A DNA stretch of 64,000 bases from Liolophura sinensis (GCF_032854445.1 NC_088305.1:5213606-5277605), one strand, 5' to 3'; counted from the stretch's first letter, positions 22,741 to 36,800 are shown. Numbers and translations: made by a program. Notes: generated by a model from the sequence alone, not told the origin.

Positions 22741-23228
22741 GGTATTCCACTACCTTATCCACAAAGTGTGTTAACTCTTTAAACGTTGACAGACGTTTTG
22801 CGGCCTAGAAGCGTTGACTCGATTTTAGTCGATAGCTTTTAACAGAGATTAAACAAGTTCATGAACTTCGGGGGTTTAAAGAGCTAGGATAATATAAGTT
22901 GATGCAGGCGTAACCGCGTCCTCCAGCACCCATGATTCTCTGCTATTTTTAACCAACATTACGTCCTAAGCACAAGAAATTTAAGAAGAGTTCCTAAAAT
23001 AAAGTCTGGAAATATTATACAGCTGTTTGTGTCACGACAACATAGAGCAGATGGTATATGTGTCTCAATATTGAACATTTAATGGCTATGTGTGCCATTA
23101 AACATATCGTCCTCTCCACTTAACCTCATCTAAAGGAAACGTCATCAAAAAGGCTGGCTGCTTCATTTGCTTTATTAATCCGCCTGTCTATCGACGCAGT
23201 ATTAGATTTTAAAATAAATATAATATTC
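22741..23228. other. No gene seen
   Basis: Unique sequence without exon-like structure. Confidence 0.4.
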
Positions 23229-23485
23229 ACGGGGCCTCCGTGACCTAGTGGAAAGCGCGCTTGCGCAGCATAATAACACAGGATCCTCAAACCAATGCGG
23301 TCGCAGAGAGTTCAAGTCCAGCTCTTTCAGGCATCCTCTCCGGTCGTATGTACAAAGGTGTTAGCCACAGTTGGTCTTTGTCAGCTGATGGTCGTAGGTT
23401 TCCTCCGGGTTCTGTTCGATCCCCATTATCATAATGCTGACCTCCACTATATAAGTGAAATATTTTTGAGCACGGCGTAAAACAA
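23229..23485 (+). mobile_element. SINE family A, nearly full-length
   Basis: tRNA-like head GGGGCCTCCGTGACCTAGTG (box A region) and GAGTTCAAGTCCAGC (box B, RNA polymerase III), then the core GTCGTATGTACAAAGG and the 3' part TAAGTGAAATATTTTTGAGC. The tail repeats are missing. Considerable divergence suggests an old copy. Confidence 0.88.
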
Positions 23486-23764
23486 GGGCTTTGTAGCAGT
23501 TTAAATGCGATATCTTCCACTGCCCATACAATCAGGAATCAGGGTCATATTGCTGGCTTATCGACAAAAGCTTTGTTTTTACGGCAGCTAATCGGTCCTC
23601 TATACATCAAAGAGGTTGCATGTTCAACTAGGTTGTATTTTCCCTCAGTGCCCACGATCATTTCTTTTAAATTGCGGACTCTTAAATTGGAAATCAAATG
23701 AGTCACATACCCCGGGTCTGTCGCTGTAATCAAATGCACAGGGTTATTGCACAGCAACTAAATG

Positions 23765-24068
23765 GTCATGGCTCCCTTATTCCAACTCAATCCTCAGGAC
23801 TTCCATGTTTCACTTCAGTGCTCGTGACTCCCTCATTCCAACTCGATGCTGGTGACCCTTTTATTACAACTTAATGCTCGGAACCCAATTCATGCAGCTC
23901 AAAGCTCGTTACTCCCTCATTCCAATTCGATGCTCAAGATTTTCTTATTGCAACTCAATTCTCGGAATTCATTTAATGCGACTCAATGCTGGTTACTCAA
24001 TTATTGCAACTCATTGCTGGTTACTAATTTATTGCAACTCAATGCATGTGGCTCTTTTATTGCAGGCG
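23765..24068. repeat. About 32-bp minisatellite, about 10 copies
   Basis: Units such as CAACTCAATGCTGGTTACTC plus AATTATTG. Copies are diverged on the left and cleaner on the right. A short SINE-type tail (GGCCATAATCATTCATTCAT) follows at about 24071-24092. Confidence 0.88.
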
Positions 24069-24092
24069 TGTGGCCATAATCATTCATTCATT

Positions 24093-26825
24093 CTTTACTT
24101 GCAATTCGGCGCGTATGAGTATATATATCACTGCAAAACATGATGTCGATTTTGATATTTCCAGCTATATTCTGTGGGACGCAGTATAAAGATCAAATGG
24201 CAATAAAGGTGACCTGGTACACAGTTCAATAAAACAAGCCAGGCAGATACATATTCTCTAATTCACAATCACCTGTGCTGTTTGTCAGACGAAAATAACA
24301 GGAACTGAACGACAAGGACATGTATGTCAAGATCAATTATAAATTGAGGAAAATCAATCATCCCGGAAACTCAGATCTCCAGATCGACCACAGGCATAAA
24401 GAAATGTCTGGCATATTAAAGGCTTGACGGAAGGACGGGGGAGAGGTTCAAAGACGAATAGCAAGAAGGAAATTAGGTCTACATATCCGCAAACTGATGA
24501 TCGTTGTACAGGCTAGTTCCGGGAAAACAAATATAACAATATGGGGTAAGTCAATACCCACGCAACATTATATTTAAAACGTTGTTTTCTTTGCAGCAAC
24601 CTCCGTTAAAAACATTCCAAAGTCTCTACCTCTCCAACCTTCCCAAACCTCCTGCTGGACACTATTATACCTGTAAATTATTGATCGCGAAATCCGTAAA
24701 AATTAGTTCCATGCGAAAAAGTCACAGTATACCTAAAAGTCTGACACGTACAGGTTTTTATTTTCATTTACTCTGGACGTCGCATACCCTGATTTCTCTC
24801 ATCCAAGAACTGCTACAATAATATCACACAAGAGACTTCACAATATCCTCCTTATGGCATAGAACCAATCCGTATTAAAATTTATACGACTGACGTTGCG
24901 TATGGAGAAAGAGAGGCACAGAAAGCAGTAGGAATCAAACTGACGACACTGAATTTCGTAGAAGCACATGTCGGCTGTCGGCTAATTAAATAGTAAATCA
25001 AACTACTGGTACTGTACTATACTTATACCAAAATCATGTCTGACATACGAACTACAACAGACTGAAAGTTATTATCTACATTCAAGTCATACTATTGACC
25101 GCTAATTTAGCTATGCTTCTGTTGGGTGGCCGTAAGAGCCTGGCGACGAAAGACAGCAAAGGATTATTCGTCAGCGTCTACTCAATCCTCCCTGGGGGAT
25201 ACGTGTGGTAGTGGTGGGAATTCCAGCAAACTCAGAATCTGTGAGAATCACAGCAGGTGATAGTTAATGCGACCTTGTCCTCAACAAAGGGCAACAGAGA
25301 TTTGGAGAGGAATCTCAGTTCGACATTCGTATACCAGTCGTAAACCATAAAGTGTGGTTCACGTCAATAACAGCAAGACCCTAAAGAACCTAAATAGTAG
25401 TTTCCAAAGGAATATTAAAAAATAATATATAAATCGAGACCAAAGTCAGGAGGCAGGACCAACACTGATAACAATTCAGTATTGTCGTCCATAACCATGT
25501 TTCACTTCCCCGAAAATCTCGCTTTCCGTATTGTGTGACCCACAGATCCTTTGGCTCTCGCCAGACTTCCACGAAAACTGAATACCGTAGTGAACGATAT
25601 ATAAGAATACAATTCCTTTGCCAATCGCAATTTTACCGGAAACTACTGTTTCATGATCTTTGGACGCTTTACTTCGGGATTAATGACTGCATTGAAATTG
25701 GCTGGTTTCTACACTTAAAGGGGAAAGAACGCCCAAGACTATGGCCCGGCAAACGATATGTGAAGGAGGAAGGTTAGCTACAAATTTAGGCACATCGGTA
25801 AAGGGCTTACACAGCCTCGGGGTCGTACGTTTCAAGATTACTGTAGAAACTATTACCATTTTAACCTCAGTGATGTACAATTTTCAAGTAAGACGCTAAT
25901 AGGCGATGTATCAATAATGCAATGGGTCTAGCCAACCAAATGCATATAGGTGGATTGTAACGACTCATTCCGACCTTTATTTCTCAGCCTTCTGCAGCGC
26001 CAAAGCCTTCCGTATAATCCCAGCACTATATAGACGAATCTTAACATTTGATGTGTACAAAGACAAAGCAGCCACTTGAGAATCGATCACAATGTGATCA
26101 AATATAGACTATCTACACGTCTTCTTAAAACCTAAGCTCACAGTTGGTCAGTTTTAACCTTCAGGAAGCGGATGTCTGTGTCCAGAGATTGGCTCAGTCG
26201 ACCAGACAACTGTCCCTGAACAACGACTCCGTAGACACGATAATCTTTGTAATTGGATCGTCGGCACGATTCCCGGCCCTAATGAGACGCCTTCCGGAAA
26301 TGGCTAAACTGCGATGGATGCTCTTCACTGTTGTTTACAAGAGAATCGGGACTATATAGAGTAAAATTCCACCAATTCCCCGTTCCCAAAAATAAGTAAA
26401 AAAAAAGCAAAAAAACAAACAAAACAAGAATTGTCGCCATTGTCAGTTATAGAGGTAAAATGTCAACTTGATAAAAGGATCAACACGTTTACATACTCAA
26501 CGAGCATATAGATGATTGTTTTCATTTGTTTCCTCGGTTTATCTCTTACTGACCTCGGCATTCAAGTTAAGTAAAACGTTGCAAAGCGCCAATCCAGTGA
26601 GTTCCTTACTGCCAATACTAGTCCTAAAACAACTCGCGTGATTTCAAATGTCAGCAGACAATGTTTGCAGGTTATGTACAAAGAAATACTATTGAAACAA
26701 ACAATTAACTAGTATGTGATAGCTATAGATTTATCTAAACGACATGACAAATGAATATCTTCGATGTATATGATACGTGCCGAGCTCAATACTTGTAAAG
26801 TTAAATGTCGATGTCAGGGTTAATC
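24093..26825. other. No gene seen
   Basis: Long stretch of unique sequence. ORFs of 60-80 codons at 24582-24821, 25390-25777 and 26144-26359 were read; none matches a family. An acceptor-like tract precedes the last ORF, but no partner exon was found. Confidence 0.4.
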
Positions 26826-26829
26826 TGTA

Positions 26830-26970
26830 ACAGATGCCTGAGTGCACAGAGAAAACCAACGGCCTTCACCAGGTACTTGACATACATCCTGACTTCAAGC
26901 CGCAGCATAAACAGCGAGAACTGGATTCGAACCAGTGACTTCATCGGTCATGGAGCCGATCGGCTAAGGT
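26830..26970 (-). mobile_element. SINE family D, 5' part
   Basis: On the minus strand: GGCTCCATGACCGATGAAGT, then GGTTCGAATCCAGTTCTCGC (box B), then GCGGCTTGAAGTCAGGATGT and CAAGTACCTGGTGAAGGCC. A tRNA-derived head with a different body from families A-C. The 3' end is lost. Confidence 0.7.
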
Positions 26971-28730
26971 GAAATATAAGTAAGCCTTTATTTATAGGGA
27001 AACACTAAAATGTCAAAAGTAGTCCTGATAGGATTTCCAACCAGTTTTATCATAAATATAAACACGCTGTCAGAAATCTGTTATCATAAATATGGAACGA
27101 GGTGTAATAATGTGTACCCAGTCAATGTGAACCGGTTCTGTATAGGGCTTCACGTTGTTCCCATGGAATATGAACTAGTCAAAGCGAATTAGCACAGAGT
27201 TACATCGTATGAGTTCAGAAGCAATAAGGAAGAAGGCCACCGGGTGGACAGCGCCGTCTCCGGGGTCTTTAAATGCATATATAGGTTAAAAAAGAAAACA
27301 ATAGCTATATAACTATTCATAAAAGTAAAGCATTAGTAAATGAAGGATGCTGACAATTTCCAGACAAATGGCGAGCTCTCTAATGCTCCAGGTTCATGTA
27401 CATGTAAATCAGACGGGCTAAGCTCATATACTCAGAACAGGAAAGAACCGACTCGAGATGAGGTTCGGAAGACTGAACAATGAGGCAATATGATTGGTTG
27501 AAAATAAGGAAACAACATGGCCGACAACGCACGGTTATGCTTGTATACATAATATAGCTGTAATATTTTAAAAACTGATTATTTGTCATATGAATACTCC
27601 GTTTTGTGCAAACAACCCACACCATGCTCTTTATTAACAACTCATAGACGAAATTTTTCATCTGTCCTTTCTTTAACACGAGAAAGCTAATAAATGCAGG
27701 ATCAAACAAAGGCATTTTGCCAGTACCAGGTACCCGAGTTATCCCAGGGGTTATTTTCGGTACTTGACGTCAGACCATGCACTATAAGCCTAAAGCTACT
27801 TGTGTTTGAATAATTATACGTCACCCATATTTATATGCAAATAATATGGGCGTCCAAAGTATTAATGTGTAGAGGTTGCGGTGTTATGTGTCATTTACGA
27901 AAGGCAATTCTGAGCGAGTATGACTGATTTTACCGATAGCTGAATATTGGTTGACGAGTTAAAAGAGACAGATTGTAGTCTTTGTCCGATATGGCTCTAT
28001 GGCGTGGATGATGCGTTAATGGTTCTTTTAGGTCCTTACAGAGACAGATGATGGTTCCCCGTATTCCATGTATTCACAAAACTGAGTATCATCCAGTATG
28101 ACGCATGCACCATATGAAGAAATAACGCCAAAAATCAGATTCTAACGATATACAGTCATTTGTTACACCTATAAGATTCCTTTTAAAAAGAGTGAAGAAA
28201 GGTTGACTTTTTAAAATTACACCAAGTGAAGTGAAATTTAAAACCTCAGTATAAAACACATTATATTATAACCTCTCATGTCCAAATTAACATCCATATT
28301 GACTTCAGATAACACGTTTCAAGCGTTCCAAATCTTAACTTCAACGATTCAACAACAAATTGGCGTCGAATCACATTTCATATTTGGACCAATTTCAAAC
28401 TACGCTTCGCGGAATTGGTACCTGATACATGGACTTGACCATTATATGCAAACAATATTTGTTATGAAAGTAAAAAACGATGTCTCCAGCAAATTCGTGA
28501 TGAAAGGAACATGTTAATGGAATGTTAACGCCAGTGGGAAAACACGGCACCTCTTCTGTGTGAGTTACGTCCGTGATGCCAATTACTACAGTCAGCATCG
28601 TGAGCCCATTCAAATAAAAAAAAAAAAAAAAGAATACGACCTCGCCTTGTTAATTCCTTGTGTGTTAATTTATCAACCCTGCAACTATGGTAGATATTGT
28701 TTGTTTTGCTCTCTGAAATAGAAAATAATA
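26971..28730. other. No gene seen
   Basis: AT-rich unique sequence. A TGACGTCA octamer lies at 27765-27772. Short ORFs at 27010-27192, 27380-27715 and 28278-28613 are unrecognised. Confidence 0.4.
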
Positions 28731-28734
28731 TTGA

Positions 28735-29009
28735 GGGCCTCCGTGGGGGAGGGGGATAGCACGCTAGAACGGCGAAATGCCTCAGGAGCCTCCCACCAAT
28801 GCGGTTGCTGTGAGTTCAAGTCCAGCCCAGGTTGGCTTCATCCCTGACCGTACGTGGGAAGGTCTGACAGCAACCTGCAGATGGTCGTGGGTTTCCCCGG
28901 GCTCTGCTTGGTTTCCTCCCACTTTAATGCTGGCTGCCGTGGTATAAGTGAAACATTCTTGAGTACAGCGTAAAACACCAATCAAATAAATAAATAAATA
29001 AATAAATAA
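28735..29009 (+). mobile_element. SINE family A, full-length copy
   Basis: Complete order of parts: head GGGCCTCCGTGG..., box B GAGTTCAAGTCCAGCCC, core GACCGTACGTGGGAAGGTCT, 3' part AGCGTAAAACACCAATCAAA and an (AAAT)n tail. The box A region is altered by a G-rich run (GGGGGAGGGGGAT), so this copy is probably not transcribed well. Confidence 0.93.
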
Positions 29010-29745
29010 AATACTGGTATAGCTGAAATAAATACACATTCACACATCTTCCCCTGATCCGCAATTATTGGGCTTTTAAAGCCCAATGAGCTTTTTTCTA
29101 CTAGAGTACGTTTGCGATGCAGCGAAGTCAGGACATAATCAACGGCTAGAAAATAAACATTTCTCTTTTTTAACCCAAAGAAATCTTTTTAGAAAAGAAA
29201 GCCATACTACTAATGGATCTCGCGATGGCTCATGGCGAGACCATCTTCAACGAGGGATATTTCACAGGACAATTTCTTTGAAACAGGAAATTCAATCGGG
29301 TAGCCGTTATATGGCGTTCCAGAGAGTGTTACATAAGGCAGCGGGGTTTGGCTAAAAGCTTCCCCACCGTCAAGCGACGAACGGTCCCTGTCTCTCGCAG
29401 TTCACAGCATTGATTTGTCGCACAAAGGTAGGTTACTTAGCACTGTTATACTCGGGCATCCACCCGGCGATGTTGAATGTCGCAAACGTCAATGGCGCAA
29501 GAATCGGTCTGCGTTCTGGAGGCGGTGAAATGGACGGCAGATAAGGCCGGGATACATGCATATAGTTAATTTGAGCTTAACATAAACATTGGAAGTGTGC
29601 CAGCAGTGACAAGGCCGATCAACGCACATGACAATATCAGATCTGTATAGAACAAGTTAAGCTCTATATGAGGGACCGTTCCTCAAGGCCATGAGTTTTA
29701 CGGAAAGAATTCCCCACAAAATACTTGCTACACTATTGACAACCA
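29010..29745. other. No gene seen
   Basis: An 89-codon ORF at 29086-29355 is not recognised. A 21-bp palindrome, ATTGGGCTTTTAAAGCCCAA + T, lies at 29067-29087. Confidence 0.4.
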
Positions 29746-30000
29746 AAAGCAAAAGGACCGCAGAATGGAGAGTAAAACTGAGTTGCGAAGAGTTCGTGAT
29801 TGTTAGCAAATGGTCACACGTAACCGGTGAAATACGACCTCTTGTCAATTTACGTCAGTTAGGGTTTTATTCTAACCGTTCACATAAATGTTTCAGTAGC
29901 AGCAGTTTACACGCCCCCTACCACCATGGTTTAGGCCGAATTAATTAAAAAAATGCAGCGATGTTAGTTGCAATTTACTAGACGTCAGTAGCCTATAATT
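29745..30000 (+). repeat. Dispersed family R1, copy
   Basis: GTTAGCAAATGGTCACACGT, CAGTTAGGGTTTTATTCTAA and ATGGTTTAGGCCGAATTA match the copies at 9165 and 14030 in the same orientation. Confidence 0.8.
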
Positions 30001-30149
30001 ACGCAAAAGGAAAATGTATCAATTTGGATATTGTATAAGACACATACATCCTATTCGAGGCGAAAATATGCAAGCTCTGTTCATTCATTGATGGACTTCT
30101 TATTAAGATTTTGGATCACTCGAGGTAAAGTCGGCATATTTCATCACAA

Positions 30150-30590
30150 GAGGATCAGTTTGCAAGTGTTAGCGGTGACCACAAGCAGAACAACTTTTAG
30201 CAAGACAGGACATGAACGTCTGTTTCATAGCGGTGTCATATTCCGCTTAGCTGGTCACGTTGGACAAATGGACAGCAGCATTCAAAAGGCAACCGAAAAA
30301 CATATTTTGATTATTGACAACTTATAAACTAGCATCGTACACAATTTATATACTGATTTAATTCATTCACTTAGAACACTGTTTGGTCCATACCAACATA
30401 ATTCAACGCTGTAAATTACCTCCATTTGTCTGAATGTGTCTCAATTTTGTACTTTATATACTTTCTTGGCTCTTTGTGTTGAACATTGTTTTGAAAGTTG
30501 GTCCTGGGATTATTGATCCGCAACGTCAATTTTGGTTGACATCTGGCGTACAAATGTCTGTTTGGACACCTAGATTCTGCAACACCTCAG
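30150..30590 (-). repeat. Dispersed family R2, copy
   Basis: Minus-strand reading contains the segments CCAAAATTGACGTTGCGGAT, AATTGTGTACGATGC and AGCGGAATATGACACCGCTA. All correspond to the copy at 37120. The 60-codon ORF at 30434-30616 is a product of this repeat. Confidence 0.72.
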
Positions 30591-31385
30591 ACAATTTCGT
30601 CGATCTGCCTAGTTAACCGTGACAATAACTATGTGAAATCAACCGAATGTTTACATCAGTTGGATAGGACAAACGAACTCATTTATTAAAGGAAAAACTG
30701 ATCACAAGAAAACAAAAACAAAAACACACCTACAAAAAGAAGGAAACAGAATCTGTTAATAATACACTTCCCAGTCAGTCAATTTTTTTCAGTATTCCTT
30801 ATTATTCCTAGAATCTTTTTACTTTTGCCGTCGTATTGATTAGCTTTTACGTCACATTCTCCTCAGCCAATCATCGCAGGATCTGTGCCATGCCCTGGGA
30901 CGATTGAGCTAAACCATTTAGCACAGTTAACGGTATATTACTCAAGTGGTTGCGACTGGAAGCAAAACGAAAATCAAAAATGCTATCAGTTCAATTGATG
31001 AAATGGGATATTTAGGTCCTGTCGTCTTACAAAGGCTTTGTTTTCCTATGACCAAGTGTGTCTTTCGAAAATTCAGCTTGCGATTGACGAAATTTTACGG
31101 CCTTTTGCAAACACAAGACGTTTTTTTTGTCAAAATGTAACATTGGAAATGCGCCTGATACTACTCCTTTTTTGCGTGAATAGTTAATACATCGATATCA
31201 GTTTCATTTCCGCTATACATCAAACAACCATTTCGAAGTCACGATTTACTGGATATTGCTGATGGACACGGTGTCACCGGGGCCTAGTCCTTTGCGTTGT
31301 TTTAATGTGATTGTATAATAGAAGTTATGACAGCAGAGCGTTGTGTGTAATTCTAGGCCAATCAAGTCTAATAAACTGCAGCTCT
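30591..31385. other. No gene seen
   Basis: AT-rich unique sequence with no exon-like structure. Confidence 0.4.
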
Positions 31386-31590
31386 CACAACTGCATATTT
31401 TTTAAAAACAAATTCTGCTTAAGCCATAATGTTAAGGGGCGTTTACGTTGCTACGTTCTAAGCATATACATGAATAGCTATATTAAAACCCTGACTGAAG
31501 TCACGTGGGCTGATTTCACCACTTCATCACTTCCCAGTTATCACGCTGTCGTCACTGCTCTGTTTTTTCTCTCTCTACGTTGTTATTTTT
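31385..31590 (-). repeat. Dispersed family R1, inverted copy
   Basis: Minus strand reads AACAGAGCAGTGACGACAGC, GTCAGGGTTTTAATATAGCT and ATGGCTTAAGCAGAATTTG, matching R1 along most of its length. It faces the direct copy at 29745. Confidence 0.72.
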
Positions 31591-32059
31591 GTATCTAATA
31601 TGCGAGCATCATCTTTTAAATTTTTAACAGAAATGAAGTAAGGGTGATGTTCAGAGCAATTTCGTGACAACCGCACAAAAGGAGCAAAAATCCAGTTGCA
31701 TAATAATCCAAACACACACGGATATAACCAAATCTGCCAGCAGCTAAACGCCTTGTTGAAAAGCAGGAATTATTACTTCCACTTCCGGCAACGTGCCTGA
31801 CAAAATAATTCTCTGATATCACTTAAATTACTTCAACATTTTTTTGGTTTGAAACACTTTCAAAATGTTATTTTAGATTTAATTTTAATGTTTATTTAAT
31901 ATTTATATTTAATTAAGTTAAAACATAATAAATCGCTAAATATATGTCGCTCTTAAACAGAATTTGCAAAACAGGCTGGCCATCTCTGTTCTGTCGCGCA
32001 TGCGCAATATAGTGACCCTGTGCTCCCCAGGCTAGAGTTGGATAGCAGTGTCACAATAA
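31591..32059. other. No gene seen; NRF1-type motif
   Basis: Very AT-rich at 31850-31950. CGCGCATGCGCA (core GCGCATGCGC at 31996-32005) is a strong match to the NRF1 site, which is usually found in promoters, but no transcript can be assigned. Confidence 0.4.
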
Positions 32060-32650
32060 CTTGTTGACAGGGCATGTCTGTGTCTATTTCATGCTTAAGC
32101 GCTTGACTAGGACATGTCCGTTACAATTGTTAGGCGCTTGGCTAGGACATGTCCATTACAATGTTTAAGCGCTTGGCTAGGACATGTCCATTACAATGTT
32201 TAAGCGCTTGACTAGGACATGTCTAATGCATGTTTAAGCGCTATGAGTGCTGGGCAGCATTGGGCGCTAGTCTATAAGACAAGTCTATTCCATCTATAAT
32301 CACTAGGATAGGAGATTTTTGCGGGTGTAAGGCTATAGTATGTTTGTTAAAGGCCTGCTAGGCTATGAGGTATGTCTATTATGGGTGTTAAGACATGACT
32401 TTTATGTACACGAAGTTGGGACTTGCCTATCATGGGCTAGGCCAGGACATACTATTAAGGGCACTAGGCTAGGACTCCTGTATCATGGATGCTAATATAT
32501 CTCTTGTGGGCACTAGGCCAGGACATCTCTGTTATGGGCACTAGGTTGGGACATGTCTATCATGGGCACAAGACCAGGTTGTGTCTATTATAGGCACTGG
32601 GCTAGGACATGTCTGCCATGGGTGCTAGGCTAGGACCTGCCCACTGTGCG
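32060..32650. repeat. 38-39-bp minisatellite, about 15 copies
   Basis: The left half is regular: TTAAGCGCTTGGCTAGGACA plus TGTCCATTACAATG. The right half is degenerate (GGCACTAGGCTAGGACATGT). The gradient suggests recent homogenisation at the left end only. Confidence 0.9.
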
Positions 32651-33495
32651 TTCATGATCACAACACACGAACTATCCATACATTACAGCATGAGATGACA
32701 GAGTGGGAGAACTGCGGCTTAACTGTTATCACAGCCGTAATACCCAACGATGCAAATATCGTAACTAAATTCAACCCCGTGGGAATTGCATGCAAATACA
32801 CTGTGGCCAAATTAACAACATGGTAAGCATTATATTTGACATTTACTTCCAGCGGATCGGATATGCCGAGAATTTACTGTAGTCTACGAGGTGGCAAAAC
32901 TTTGGGCATTACTATATACTGTACAGAAGCCATAATCTGGCGAGGGGACCCGCTCCCTCTCCAAAAAACTTCAACCAAACACACACACAAATAAGTATCA
33001 GCTACAAGGGATGGTATGTATTAACCACGCAGCGATGTCAATACCACGTCACAAGACATGCATGGACGACGATTATCTGTGCATGAGGAAATGAGCGATA
33101 AAAATAACACAAATGTTATAAATATGTAACACGTGCCTTACCGGTATACTTTTTACCTGTGATAACAATGTATCACCGACATTAGTTGTGGCTACACACA
33201 TAGAGCTGGTACATGCGTAGCTGCCATCAAAATGCGCGATGTGTTGAGATTAAATAATTCAAGCGATGAGTAATTCTGATTATCTGTTGTTGAACAGTGC
33301 CAGAACAAGGCCAATGAGAAGTTGAACACCAAGCTTGTTCGGTTACCATTGATATACCTAATAAACATTTCCATAATCATTAAATTTTGATCACAGGCGT
33401 AAAATGCAGACCAGACCATACTAGATATTGGCATTGTCCAAACTCATCTATTATTATAAACGCGCATATCCAAGAACTGACAGAAACTAATGGAG
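32651..33495. other. No gene seen
   Basis: Unique sequence. The 80-codon minus ORF at 33192-33434 is unrecognised. Confidence 0.4.
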
Positions 33496-33499
33496 ATTT

Positions 33500-33840
33500 G
33501 TTTGTTTATTTATTTATTTATTTATTTATTTTAATGGCTGCTTAAGGCCGAACTCATGACTTTGTCTCTTTTCGATGGCGGTCAGAAAATTATTACGAAA
33601 CTGGAATGCTCGGGAAAAACATTCAAACCTTTAATTAAGTTATTAAAATTTAGTTACTAATGAACTTTCCTACATGTGACATACAAATATGCGCACACCA
33701 TATTTGTGGAAGTCAAGTGGTATTCAGCGAACTCAGCGTATTCACGACGCAAAGAACCACATGAAGGTTGTCGCACGCTTGTTCTCACCAAGACACCACA
33801 AACAGTGATAGCGCACGACACTAATGCTATTTTCCCAACC
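33500..33840 (-). mobile_element. SINE family C, degraded copy
   Basis: (TTTA)n tail at 33505-33535, AAGGCCGAACTCATGACTTT, then TGAACTTTCCTACATGTGAC and ACCATATTTGTGGAAGTCAA. Together these are the reverse complement of the family C body. Overlapping ORFs in 33657-33881 are shadows of it. Confidence 0.7.
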
Positions 33841-36800
33841 ACGCGCAGTCCTTCATAACATGCATCACTGTGCAGTTGCAACTTTCCTGATGATAGAAGG
33901 AGTTTCTTCCGAACGCTTTCACAGTAACAATCGTGTACAGTGTGTGTGTGTGTTTGTTTTTTGCCGTGATGTTTTTAACAAACATTGTAAAACCAACTCA
34001 TACCCATATCTTCTGATGCTATACTGAATGAAGAATTGATTTGCACCAAAAACCAGTATGACTCTATGATGCTGATGGCCTGGTTCATTGCTTTACTTGG
34101 ATTGGTCATTTTGTTATTCTGACAGATTTTTGAATTTTTTTATTCATATATTCCTGTTAATACATTTTGATTTGAATGGCTGATTGATTAACGTGCATGG
34201 GTCAAATATCTGTATGCATTTCTTAGTTGCTTCTTAACACGTTCTGTTATTTTTGATTCAACGAATGGCTGGTTTTAATAATTTGTTCTGATTGATCGAG
34301 TAATGACGTTCCTGTTTGACTACATTAGTTTCACCAATTCTTTAACGAACTTCACGGTTGATTGCTTTATTCTAACGGAATGACTGATGAGTGCATGTGT
34401 ACTGATTGACAACTTATTTCATGAACATCCTTGTTGAAATAATTGTTTCCCTATTTAGCAGTTCTGTTTCGATGGTTGATTGGTAAATTACGAATGAACG
34501 TCTTTATCCTGACTAATTATTTCAGGCGTACACACAATTGGCGGACTTCTGAGGACTGTCTGAAAAATTATTGAAAATAATATACATTATTTAGCTACGG
34601 AAGGCATATCTATCTCAAGCAATGCGTTGTTGTGGTTGGTCTTGTTTGGGATTTAATCCCAAATTCATGTTTTCTTGTTTGTGTCTACTTGTCATGGAAG
34701 TAAAGACACTCAGGCCTCAATACATGAAGGATAACTATATAGTTAACAAGGACACTAGATGCTGGGGTCATCCGTCTGGTAGGTTACTCTTTAAACCTGT
34801 CGCTTTCTAGGAATAGTGAGTAGCAACTGCTTTGGTACATAACACGGCGTTTGCAAACATGGGATTCGCAATTAATGGAAAAGGTTACATTTGCGATTCT
34901 CAGATATGACGTCCGTTTCATTTTATTGCGTTCAAGTTATGGGTAATGTTCAAAGGACAGCCAGTTCTTTATCTGAATAGTTTTCCCATGTTTTCATACA
35001 TGGAAATCAGACTGCTGTGCGCTGTACAGCAATTTCAACTTAGCTTTTAAAAGAAGGCAATAGTTATTATATATTTCCGGGCCTATCAGGTGACACACGC
35101 ACATGCGCTGTTGCAATTGTCTGCACAGCTTGCGTGGAATAGATCCTATCCCACATTCTCATTTTAGACAATGGCGTCATATGACGGAGAACTCCGCTGT
35201 GAAACGATTTATGGAACCATGAGCTCCGATTTGAGTGTATCATTTAAAAGCTACACTTGCATCATGGACCATAAATATTTTACGGTCAGAATCGGCACCC
35301 TAAAACCAATCTCAGGCCCATTGAGCAAAGTAATGTCTTCTCTCAAACCCTACTGGTTTGGGGTCTTGTAATGTGATATTTGAACAACAGGCCACAGCTA
35401 ATAGACTTGATAAAACGTTCCACGCAAGACTATCATGTTAAGCTGGGAACTGCTGTTGGTCTTTGGTCTATAACCGGATTGGAGTGTAGAGAAAAAACGT
35501 CCAAAAGTCAATTTACAATCAATATTATTTCAGGGTTTGTCAACTTAAAGGCACAATAGCCCATCACATTCAAATGAAACCCAACGTTTATTAGCAAAAC
35601 AAGAGAGTAATCAAAATAGGCAATCAGAATGGTCTTTTACAAAATCAACTGGACATTTCAGCTGAGTTTATTTATTTTTTCATTCCAATTGTGTTTAACA
35701 CCATATTCAAGAATTTTTTCACTTTTCCTGACGTATACACCAACTCCTTTGACCACATTTATGCTACAAAACCCGGGCTTAATCCCGTAAAAGAACTGCT
35801 TTTGTGGTAAAAAGAGAGCGTCTCAGGAGATTTAATATAACGACTAAAGCAATGAGCGTAAAATAAGAGGCGCCACAAACGTGTGAGGGTTGGTAAATGA
35901 TAACACTCTAGTAGAATGAACAAGAGAGGGCCTCTAATTAGCTATATGAATATACTCCTATTTTCTGGTTCACCACTAAGACGTGGCGAAATTAAGCACC
36001 GGAATAAGAATTCCTCATTTCTCGAAAAGAGATCTCTTACCTTTAACTCACTCCGTTTAAATCCAAGAGACGTCAGCACAGTGTTCCCCGCTTCGTGGCT
36101 AATTCAGCCAAATGCACGTACCAAATAAAGATCGAAAACCAGCCGCTGCAATGCACAATGTCACATATTTTTTCGAAGTTGAACAACTGTAGACAGCATG
36201 TCCGTGCCACTTAGGAGATAAATACTCCGGGACAACCAGATAAAACAACGAGACAGCAATGGGTCCTTGTACTTTCCAGTGCCACCAACAATTCCTGCCA
36301 AAACAGCAGAAGCTTTGTCTCGAGGACGAGCAAAGGCTCCACGGAATATTAAAACCGGAGAGGAAGTGATAAATTGCGTTATGTAAATATCGACACGCTT
36401 CCTCCCCTCCAAAATGCAATCCCAAGCTCCTTCACTGACACTTTCCCAGTAGCAGATCGGTCAGGCCAGATGCAATGTCTTCGTTGGATTAGCACTGGAT
36501 GGAATTATAAGCATACGCTCTACCCTTTTGTATCGGAAGCTCGACTGAGTGGGCGCAGACGTCAAGAACCGGCCAGCTGTTCACGACTCGATCTCAGGCA
36601 ACGGCGGGTAATCTGAACAAGGTCCCAATTGCTGTAGAGCGAGGGCAACATCACTGGCTAGAACTCACAAGCGCGACAACACCACCATATGGTATACGCT
36701 GGTATGAGCGTAGGGTGGATCGGATCTTGTACGGTCTTAAACACTTTATACAAGCTCGTTTGCACAACTTTGCACAAAGTGTACAGTTCGTCAGAGCACA

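Noticed and set aside
26144-26359. 71-codon plus ORF after an acceptor-like tract
   Set aside because: The part after CTTCAG looks codon-like, but no donor or neighbouring exon and no recognised protein was found.
26920-26970. tRNA gene
   Set aside because: GGTTCGAATCC box B only. The cloverleaf cannot be closed and the flank matches a SINE D body.
30434-30616. 60-codon ORF with an N-terminal hydrophobic stretch
   Set aside because: Lies entirely in a dispersed R2 copy.
36161-36412. Minus ORF with GGTGKY motif
   Set aside because: The motif is too short. Another minus ORF overlaps it in a different frame, and no exon borders fit.
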